A DNA stretch of 64,000 nt from Takifugu bimaculatus (Eukaryota > Chordata > Actinopteri > Tetraodontiformes > Tetraodontidae), in assembly GCA_004026145.2 (NCBI GenBank), contig CP034976.1:7666678-7730677 (forward strand), given 5' to 3'. A model generated the notes under the pieces. The model did no database searches, was not told the DNA's origin, and saw only the letters and a program-made list of their open reading frames with translations. The position numbers were made by a program, and so were the translations under genes. Shown here piece after piece: positions 27,301 to 38,848 of the stretch (its first letter is position 1; each line of letters opens with the position of its first letter).

Positions 27301-29382
27301 AGCAATCAGCCAGATCCCAGAGGAAAACTTGCAAAGATATACACAAAGGCCTAGTCTTCCCGTGTGTGTGTGTGTTTCTAATGATGTACTGATGCATCGG
27401 TTTCATCATCACTGCTCTCCCTTCTCTCACTCTACACGTTGGATGAATGCCAGTTGTCGGTCAGCATCGCTCAACCCTTCCTCATATCCCTGCTCGTCAT
27501 CCCAAATCCGTCTTCATCATCCTTCTGTCATGCTGCTTCGCTGTCAATCCACCCTGAATGGATTTTCACTAGACTTGTCCTCAACAAAGAGCAGCCAATG
27601 TCCTGTTGAACACACAGACATCCCAGGGGGAGCAGTGGCTGCAGTCAGGAGGCAGGGGCCCGGGGAACCTTTGGTTATCTACTATTTTCACAACATTGAA
27701 AACAACTGTCTAAAGCAAACAGAGAGCCGCTGTCTATCAGCTGGATATATCTGACTTACTTGCATGGGTGCACACCTTTGTGGACACACATCCTGACAGA
27801 GGGTTTTGCTTTTATCTGCGCTCCAATAAGTATGATATTGAAACCTCCGTGTCCTGTGGCGCGCTCAAAATTGCACAAAACTCACAGCAAAGTCTGCAAC
27901 AAAAGACACACTGCGCACCACGGTTTACGTATATATAGTATATATTTCTGTGGCGATAGCTGGGTTTTTTTCTTCTTCAAAGGAACATTTTCAAGTCTTA
28001 CAGCTACACTGTAGGCAGACAGAACAGTTTGATATTCATTTTTATGTCCGCGCCAAATTTAGGTTACACACTCGCAGCCATTTAATTGTAGGTCGTTTTA
28101 TGACTTTGAGGCCTGAACTCAGCAGACAAGCACACAACCACACATGGACTCCACCTAAACTGCATATAGATAGGAAAGTATACATGCTCGCGTCGTCCAG
28201 GAACATTTTTTAAATGAAATGTTAAGAAGGCAGCAGAAGCACAAGCAGAAGCACAGCTCCATGATCTATGACATTTGAACTCAACCCTATGGATTTCACA
28301 CATACTTTAAAGGCTGAGAACTAAATAAAGCCAATGATGGTTCAGTTCATATGGGTGCCTTGGTCGTAAACATGAGAGGAGGTGTGAGCTTGTGACTCAT
28401 AAGCATTCATAATTTTATATATGTGCTAATAATAGGGAGCTGAGGCGAGAGCTTTATGAACTGAGTGGAGTGCACTTCGCCCGTGTGTATTTCATTCAAT
28501 TTTGATTCTGCAAGTATCCATTAATACATTAAATGGAAGAATCTATATGAGAAACACATGCACACATAGGCAAATGCATCAATGGGCTCATGTTAAATCA
28601 CACATCAATACAATATAATACTTACAGGCTTCAGCAGACAGGGTCTGAATCAGAAAACTGCCTCCAGCTTGTCAATGCCATTGATCTGAATGGTTGCATT
28701 GGAGAACTGCTCTTTTCCATCTCTATATGAGCTTCTCCAAGGAATAAAAATAGCCTCTTTCCTCCATCCTCAACGCAGTTTCCATACATGCACTGTCAAT
28801 CCTTCTTGTCAAAGGCTGGTGCACCTATTCCCACACATGCCCTCACTATTTCTGCTGCCTGCGTGGAGCCACAGAGGAGCAATCAATCAGCATCTTAAGG
28901 AGAAATGTCAGGAACATATTTTCATGTGAATTTATATTTCCTTCTCTCACACAACTTGCCACGCTGCCGTTGTAGATAAACCGTTTCATCATATAGACGC
29001 ATCAACTCGCCTACATTTGCAAAGTCTTACACAGCGAGAGTGTGATGTGGAACCAAATTAAAAGCATTTAAGCGCTCCTGCAGCTGCACAACCATCAAAA
29101 GCTACAAATGCATCTATAAAAGACGATGGGCAGGGAGAGAGTAATGGAGATGTTCTGTCCCTGGAGCAGCCAAGCATCCTTTATGCCCCTGGAGTCAAGG
29201 AGCCAGTAGTGGCAATGCATAACATATCCCCCTACCCTTAAGCTTAGCCCCTCCCTCACTGGCCATCCCATGTGAGCTATTGGCTTATGCGTAGGGGAGA
29301 GGTTGACGAGGATTGGATGGGAGACTGAGTGGAACCTTGCCTTCCATGCATCAGTGCTCCGCAGGAGAAGACTGAGGGTCAG

Positions 29383-29416
<34 letters not shown>

Positions 29417-32400
29417 GGGGGGTGATAATGAAGATGATGTGAGAAAAACAAGAATGAGGGCTGGAGGTGAAGGAAAAAATGAAGATAGAAAGAAGAGAAA
29501 GGGGCAGAAGAGATAAAATAAAGAAGTTAAAATGAGCACCGAGATCGTGCTCTTAAAATTCACGAGATCGTCAGGCAGAAATGGCAGCTGAAAACTCGAA
29601 CAACCCAGTGATGATGGTGATGCAGAGGAACCCATGTTGACTGCAGGGATAATGCAGCTTACAACAGATGGAGCATATTAGCATGCATGGTGGTAGATTT
29701 ATACATCTAATGTGCATATAAGACAGGACGATTTCAGCCGCGCACGGCGAGGAAGAAGATCCACACGGCTCCCATCACTGCACGAAGATGCAGTTGTGCC
29801 GTTCTAAATGCTTTACCAACCTTCTTTTTATCATTTCATCTTAATACCATCATCAAACCAGGACAAAATGCATTAAATGGATACTTTTGAGTGATTAAAA
29901 ACATTCACAAAGTCTGTTTTTTAATACATTACTTGATAAAACTGTCTGGATACAATTATGGGCACGCACACTTGAATTGGCTTGTCTTGTTATGTGCAGC
30001 CGGGGAAAACATTGCTTAGCAAATATCATTATGTTGATGTCCTGTGACAGGAGGATATGAGCTGAGCGCTTTCTAAAAACCAATGCAGTCACTGTTTTGC
30101 TGCATGATCCAATTAGGGCAAAACACACACCAGCACACACAGAAACTGAAGCTAAAATCCATACGCCCAGAAGTGAGAGCAAAAAGTTATTAAATGCACA
30201 AAATGGCCTCAGCGGCTCGATGGGAATAATTATAGTACTCATTGTGAAAACTGTTTTTGCACTTTTAGGTCAGTAAAATTTCAAATTTTGTGAAGAACAT
30301 TCCAAAATGCTACTGTTTGCAACTCACTTATGAACGGTAAAATGCCAGGCTGCAGTGTAATTTGACATTCCAGTGGACACTTTACAACGTCTGTATTCCA
30401 GAACAGTAAACAAGCAATTGCGTCTCAGTGTTTACTTGGATGCTAAAACTATGCTGTTATAAACATCGGTGCCAACCTCAAGCTGCTATTCAAACTCTCC
30501 TTCCTCCCCACCGTGCTTCACAGAGAGTGGCCAACTGTGATTATTTTGTAGGTGGATGGGCAGAATGTGCATACAATCCACTGCAGTTAGCGCTCATTTG
30601 ATCAAGCAGGCAAATAAATATTGTATTTGGTAAACCTTTTTACTTTAAACTCTGAGCTGTTCCATGGTAACTTTTTGTTTTTCATTTTTCTGCTGACCAC
30701 ACTTACAGTTTTGTCTTTCCACATCTGTGCATGTGGGCTGATGCTCAGAAAAGCTGAAATAATAGAGCCGCTGGGTATGGTAAAATAACTATAATATCCA
30801 TAACAAATCTAACGATATCTGTATTTTGTATACATTTCTAAGAGTCGCTGGGGAAATTTGGATATCACATTACATCCACATTGTTTGCTTCTCATTCAAG
30901 AAGTGTTTCATGCACATTCCCATATAGTCTCTTGTAAACTGGTTCTACAATATGTACAAAGAGCATTTTGCTGATGTCTCTGGCAAAAATCTATAAAAAA
31001 GCTGTTTCTTTGCTGTTGTGACTCCTTCAGCTCACTGTCACATGCAGGATGGCTGGCTCGCTGGCTGGATGTATTTATTTCTGAAATATGAAAAGCTGTT
31101 ACATGTAACCATATCATATGGAAAATGGGAGAAGACACCTCTGTTCTCTCCTCCATGACCACATATTTGCGTAGTTTCAGTCAGCTAGAATGCAGCTCAC
31201 CATACTGTGTGTGCAAAATATTGCAAGTACAGCAGGAGATCAGAACGGTCCTGACTCAATGGGCCGTTGGCCACTGTTGCAGATTATCATAGACTTGGAG
31301 CCAGAGCATATCTGGGGAACCATCCAACTCTTTAGTCTAAGCATGCTTAGCCTGTAAATCCATATGCAGGCCAACAATGTTTTTGGGACACTTGTCAGTT
31401 TAGGGCTGCAGTGTGTCCACAAATCTCATCCAGAGTCTTGACTCTAATGTTCTCAATTCTCCTCAGTTTAGCACATCTATGAGCGCAAATGTGCGTGAGC
31501 TAAAGTGATTATATTTTTCCACAGATAATCCAGTTTTCCCTGAACAAAATATATTTTCAACTTCATGACGAAGCTCACGGAGCAGACGAGCACTAACCAT
31601 TCGGGGAGTAGAGGGGGTATTTCAGGAATAAATAAAACTAAAAGCAAATTAATTTCCCATCTTCATTGGGATCACTTTGGCACTGTTCTTTTGTGAGTGG
31701 TTCAGTGCTGACCTCCTCACGACTCTTTGCTGCCCAAGAGAACATTTCCAAGTTGTGCTACCTGTTTTATCCCTTCTTGTCTCTGGTTCTCTCTTCTTTT
31801 TGTTTCACTGGACCATCTGCTACCAGGGTTAACTTGTTATACAGGGAATCAAAATCTGGTCCATTTAAATTCGCCCAAACAGTTCTGATGTTAAAGCATC
31901 CTTGAATATGACCTCAATTAATGATACATTTAGGCATGTCCTGATGACAAGTCCTGTCAATAGTGCATGTATTTTCCACCCAATTCTAAAATCGAACTAG
32001 CGCAGCTCCAACTTCTATGACCTACTGTGATGGAGGGATTTTAACGGTTTTCACTGTCCATCCACAGCACTCGTTTGGCACGGCTCAGTCATTTTCCATT
32101 AATACAGATCCAAATACTGGCATGTGGGAATAATACATCAAGCTTAATTGCAACCAGTCTTGTAAAAATCTTGATCCTCAAATAACCCAATTGGAAAACA
32201 TAAGATCAAATTTGTCAAACAGACACAGCTCAAAGGCATGCGCAAAAAGTTCTTCAACATAGTTTTTTGCATGCTCCCGCTTGGCGTTGGAAATTAAGTC
32301 CTCATCTGTGCCAACCTTCTCGTCACAGATTGACAATTTAAACTGTTCATTCTCTGGAGCTGCTCCAAAATATTTCAATAGCATTTAGTCAAATGGGGTC

Positions 32401-35400
32401 AAACTGACGCTACAGTCAGGGAAGCGGACAAACATTGGGATCATCTCTGCCCATTCGTTAATACGGGCCTTTAAGCAGACTACTTAATTTCAAGAGGGAG
32501 AAAACCCAGAACAAAGAAAATGACTTGCCGTATTTATACACTGTATGTTTGCATGTTGTGGGTATCTTAAGGATGAGAACCCACAAGCTATGGATGGTAG
32601 ATTACGCCACTAAGGAGTCTGAAGCTCAAGAGATTTGACAGAGCAGACCTTTAAAAATCATTTCTCTTTATTGTCGACCTCTTCTTCACCAAACGTTACC
32701 TTTCATCAACTGAAATTCTATTTGATGATGGGATGTGATTTGAATGGCCTGCAGATAATCTGTTCAACACGCACGATCCACGGTTACATTTCTGAATGCG
32801 AAACAGTCAGTCAGACCAACCTGAGGTTTGACCTGGCCCGTCCAGTTTGGATTCACATTTTGGGAGAGCGCAATCTAAAAAAGAGACAGAAGGAAAGAAA
32901 GGAGTTAGAGTAGCAAAAGAGCATGAAGAATATAGACGGCAGTTCTCTGGGCCACCGATTACCTCAACCACTGCTGTGTTTTAGTGTCAGATGTTAAAGC
33001 TCTGTGATTACAGAGTACAAATGAGAGAGGTAGAGTGCCAGCAAAGAACAGCACTTTGATCTGAGGATCAGAACAGCCCCGGCCTCAGTTAAACACTATC
33101 AGACACTGTGCACGAGGACCCACACAACAAAGATATACTTCACCTCGTTTAATAAACGCTAAACTGTTTTTGGTTGATTCTATTTTTCCCTTTTTTGTAT
33201 GTGCTCTGATGCTGGGACATACAAACATATTCACCTTTAATACCCAAGGAATTGTATTCTGAATACGTTGGTCATAAATATACATTACAAAATGCAGTCA
33301 GAAGGAGAAAAGCTGTGCAGCATCTTTATTTACTGGCCTCCAATAGTAGGCCCTGACTGCAGTGGTGAAGCCGATGACGTCAGGTTTAGAATGACGATCG
33401 ATTCAACATCGGGTGGCTAAGCCACACGTCCGAGACTCAATTCTTAGTCTCAGAAAAATGGTCAAGTAACGGACGGCCATTTGATTTTAATGATGAATGC
33501 AGCTCTACTTCCAATATCACTAACACGTTCTGCCAATGTGATGTGAACATATTTATAGTTCATCCTTCATTTATGTTGCTTTATCTGTACAGGAAATTCA
33601 ATTCAGATGTGTGGTCTCATGTAAAGACACAAACTGAGCATCTACAAGTGTTCTCTGCTGAAATGTCAGGGCTGCTGTGAGGCGCAGAAACCTGCCGGAA
33701 CAGCAAGCAATACTTGTTAGTCTCCAAATGAGCAGAAGTGGACTCTGGGAATAGCGTGCTGACAATCAAACCGCATGCCCGTGAGCCGGATACAATTCTG
33801 GCCAATTCCCCAAATGTAAGTACTTGCGGTACTACCTAATCTGAACAAATTCTTTATTTGGACCAGCTTACGTGGGACAGCAGACTGACGGAGTGTCTTT
33901 CTGGGTCACGCGTCAGTAGGACACTGTAGTGGCACGAGATAACAGAGTGGGGAGGCGGGGATGTGATGGGACAGGGCGGCTTAGCCCTTCTGCTTTTGCT
34001 CCTGCTGGCTGCCCCTTTGAACAGAAGAGCCTGGCATATGCTGCCGCCTAACAAGGATTACAGTTAGCACCTGTTCACACACTGCATGTTGAATATGTCT
34101 CTGGATGAATATGTCCCAACAAGGAACATGCTTTACATGTGACTGGAAGGGCAATTACAGCACAACGGGCTAAAGTTTTCCTTTACTTTGGATCCAATGT
34201 AACCGTAGGAATAATACTTGATCCAATCCTAAACCTGTTTCATCCACAGCCAACGATGCCAAGCATCACTTTAGCCTTCCAGAGAGGAGCACGGCTGGCA
34301 ACGTTCACGTGACAGGGATCACAGCCTACTGCTGCCTTCAAAGCAAACAGGGAGCACCAGTGTGTGAGTGTGTGTGTGTGTACGAGAGGAAATACACAGT
34401 TTCTGTTGGTCAGACTGAGCACAGCTGTTGACAAGTGGTCTCAGGCAGCACACAAGCCACCGACACATGCATAAGCCCACAGTGGGCTTTACTTTGATTT
34501 TGAATCTATGTTCAGCAAAGTGTTTGAAGTAAAATGTCAGAATATCTGTAAATACTGAGCTCCCCAGCACGCCGCATGAAACCAACCGGTTCATTAACTG
34601 ATGTCCTGAATTGAAAGGAGCTCATCCTGATGAGGATGAGATGCCAGATCCAGATGCTTCCTTTGGTTTAAGCTGCAGGGAAAGAGACAAAGGGCACAGC
34701 AGCGACTGTGAAAGGCAGGAAGGACTAAAACATCTGCTTTAGGGTCATCATGGGAGAGCAGGGAGGTCGAACATGACTCTAATGGACGTACGGCTGCCTC
34801 TGGACTAGATATACAGGCCCCAAACCAAGAAATGTTAAAGATTTAGTTTGCTGGCTGTATTTATGCATGTTAAAAGGATGACACGCTGTGAATGAATATA
34901 GCGCTTCATAAATCACCTTGCTGAGCAGTAAAAATCAAATATCACAATATTTTTACCCATGTACCGAAATACCAATGCTGACTCTTTGGCACACTTAAAC
35001 ACATAACACTTTTGATGTGTAATCATTGCTGACTGGTGTGTGTGAAGGCAGACCAAGATATTATGTAATTTTCCTGGCCTGCCACCAGTAAAAGCCAGGA
35101 CAGGACACTTGCACAATATCATGTATATTCTGGTGGTGTTCATATCAACAGATGAAGAATGTTTAAATTAATACCAGCGCTACAAGTTCCATATATTGTG
35201 CAAGCCAAAGCCCTAACCTCTAACACTCACATGCGCTCACACATAAATATCTCTTTCTCATATATTACTGAAATTTTTGAGCAGTGCAATGTGGTCTCTT
35301 TATATCATTTCATGGTAAAATAACCATACACAGGTGCAAGCCTTTGTGTTAAATTTATCAAAGTTATCTTGAAGGGTTGTGGTGCTGTGACTCTTTAATG

Positions 35401-38400
35401 GGATCCTGTTATGTTCCACTTGGGAGAGGCCAAATCAATACTGCCGGCCACGTGTTAATGTTGGCAGTAGCCATGCATACCTTGTACCTCAGTAGAAAAA
35501 CTGACTGTTAAACATTTTATATTTTAGAAAGACTTAGAAGTTCAATTTCTTTTGTCTTAAGGCTCCAAATACTCCACGATGAGGTAAAACACAATGATGA
35601 GGTAATGACGACGGGATGTGTAGGAGAAGACTGGAGGAGGCGAGAAGGGAATGGCCAGGATATAACGAGTGGGAGTTTGCAGTTGACAGTTTCTCTCATA
35701 TCAAAGAGGGATTTGCAGAAGGCCACATCCCACTTTTATGACCTACAAGTCTCATGTGCCTCCATCACATGTCCATCGGTGCCATTCCTCCATCCCCTCT
35801 CCCCTGCATCGAGGGCTTCAGGCGACATGAGTGGGTAAGCAGTCATTTATACCTGTATGTGTGTGCGTGCGTGCATGTTCTTATACTTGCTGGATATTCT
35901 ACTAGCACAGTAAGGACATTTTTGGTGTGTGAGGACATTACGGCTGGACCTCACAACTTCAAAGGACTATTTCTGGGCTCTAGGTAGTGTATTATGTCTA
36001 TGAAAGTCCAACAAAGATTGAAGTACAATGTTCGTGTGTGTGTGTTGGGTCATGAAGCGGTCTGTAGCTACAATCACATTATGAATCTGCTGGAATTCTG
36101 GGTTATTGTCTGTGTATAAAATGTTTGCTAATTAAAATGGTCACAATTCCATTTTAAAAGCCAAATGCACAGCACAAATCAATGCAATCCTAATAAGAAA
36201 ATAAACACCATACCTTGCACTACTAACCAATGAAATTTCTCCTATTGAAATTGAGATCTAAGAGATCTAAATTGAGATCTAAGTAAACAGAGGCAAATCT
36301 ATTTCAGCGCCTTCATTAAAATATAAGCACAACTGTGTTTTGTAGACCAATTTGACCCAATACTATAGAAGAAACTCCGAGAGCTTCATCAAAGTGCGTT
36401 CCCTAGCATGCCTGTAAGTGACATTTTAGAACAATCAATAATTTGTAGTGATAGAGGGGTCTTACATGTCCATGAAGTACATTACAGCTTTCAAAAAGGT
36501 CAGTGTGTCATGTGATCGATCAGCACGGTCCGGCTGTAAAACAGGCAATTACAAAGGCTGCGCCGCATCCTCATTTACTAACCCCGTAAAACTGAAATGT
36601 ATGAAAGGAAAGGCAACAAGAAGCACCACAGTATCGGCTTATACTGGACACACAATACAAATAAATCATCAGGATTTAGTAGTAAATACTGCTTCTAATG
36701 ATTAACCTACCCAGCCGGAGCAACTTTACCTCCACAGTCGCAGCGAGTGATGCTGTGAGCTGGCAGCACTTTCATCTTAGCTTCCCGTATACACACCAAC
36801 ACTCGTTGGTTGGCGGTGGTGGATCAAGCATATTTGTGTGGATGCAAAAATCTGGTGATACCAAAGCATATCTGATGGTAAAGTTTGCCGCAACCTCAAA
36901 CATGGCCGGAATGAGCTCAGCTTTTGGTCTGTCAGGATACGGACTCAAATTCCCGAGAACCCCCCCCACATTTAATTCATTCTCCGTTTATATTTATTCG
37001 GCCTAACCTTCTCATCCTTTAGGAAAGTCGGCTCAAAAATGCGATTTAGCGGCGTGGGCAATGCCAATCTAAGCTCATAGTCTTTAACTCTGACCAACTG
37101 CCAATTAGGCTACCCCTGGATGAGCTGCCCATGGCGGGCAAAGGAGCCTACATTTGGCAGGGCGAGCTCCACCCATGTCTCTGCTCTATAATTTGCAAGG
37201 CAAGGGCTCGTTTGTCCTTTAAAGCATGTCATGTCCTTTCTCTAGCATCTCCTTTTTTCATTGACTTTCCCTTTTCTTACCCTGAACATACCTTCTCATA
37301 GCATCTACTAGGATCATAGATGCGTAACCGTACAGCCTTCTGAAGTCGCTGACATGCCAACTAAGCTACAAGCTTCACTTGGTCAATGGGTTTACAGGGG
37401 AGACCATTCCAGTTGTCAATAACGACGCCGTCATTGTTGACGTCAACGTATTGGGATCAAGGACAGTGCCAGATGAAGCTACTTAGTGACACATTATGCA
37501 AAGCAGACATTAACTGCAAAAGTGTTTCACGAGTATAATTGTAACAACAAAATACAGCTTCTGTCAGGATTATAAATTATTTATAACTGCACACCAACAC
37601 GAAACCCATACATGTATGGCTGAAAGCCTTTCTGCATTTCTCCTCCAATACCTTCGCAGCAGGCGGCTCATAAATACATGAGTATCTCTTTCTCTTCTGA
37701 CGACTGTAGCTCGGGTTCTTTGTGCAGGTTGTTGTTTTGCCTTATGTCATTTGAGTTTTGCGGGGCAGTCATCCATACAACGATGCATTACTCCGGGAGT
37801 TTAATTTCATTATACGGCTCTCAGGACGTCCTTTTTAAATTAGTGCATTGTTAAAACATACTGTCTCGCGAAGGTTATTTTGGGCTTTGCAGAGACGGTC
37901 TCTTCCCTCTCTGCAGAGCTCCAGTGGAGCTGACAAGGCTGTGTCTGGAGATGTAATGCATCACTTAAGTTTCACCACTGACCTCCTGATTTGAGTTCAT
38001 TTGGACCTAATGGTCCTGACACAAGAGAGAAGGAGAAGCTCTGGATTGAAAGTTTACTGCCTGTTACGCACTAATAATTCCACCAGTGATACAACAGTAA
38101 CAGTAACTTGCTCACTTTCTCTGTTTTGCAAGATCGATCATCCTTTGTTTCAAGGTCATAGAGGACACTGGTGTCCTGTCAGGGCCAAACCATCCAAGTA
38201 GATGAAAGAACAGACTGCAAAAGAATGCAATAAATACAATAATTCTTATTGCTAAAGAGTTATGACTGCATGCTTCCATCTCCAGTTATTCCTTTCCTCG
38301 AGTTCAGCAGTTAGGATTGGCTTTAACTGGCGAGCAACCTGCGAGTTTGAGTCAGCAGCTGAGCTGTGATCCACGGCATCAGTGTGGGACTCAGAGAAGG

Positions 38401-38810
38401 AGCTCCATCTGTGCACTAATGTATTTAAGCAGAGCAGAAGATGGAGCAGCGATTCGGGGCGACAGGTTATTCTTTAAGATAAAGAAAGCAAAAATGGGAC
38501 AAATATGAATGGGATCCATGCAGCTCACATGAAAAGGTCTCAGTGAAATATTAAATATGTATAAAAATAGAAGTATTTCCAGCTTTTGAACAAACTTATC
38601 TGGCACATCAACCTTTTTTTAAGAAGCTTCACAGTCAGCCTTTTTGATCAGCTACATCAGACCTAAATTTTTAGGTTTCACTTTTTAGTTCTGTTCATTA
38701 GATTCGCTCATATTCTATTCTCGTCCGCCTCACTAAAGGGAGCTTTTCCACAAGCAGTTCGTACTGCAGTGAACCGAGCTGCTCTGCATCTGGCTTCCCA
38801 CTGTGTGTGT

Positions 38811-38848
<38 letters not shown>

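Noticed and set aside
33415..33452. Small hairpins GTGGC/GCCAC and GAGACT/AGTCTC
   Set aside because: Stems of five to six bases are common by chance.
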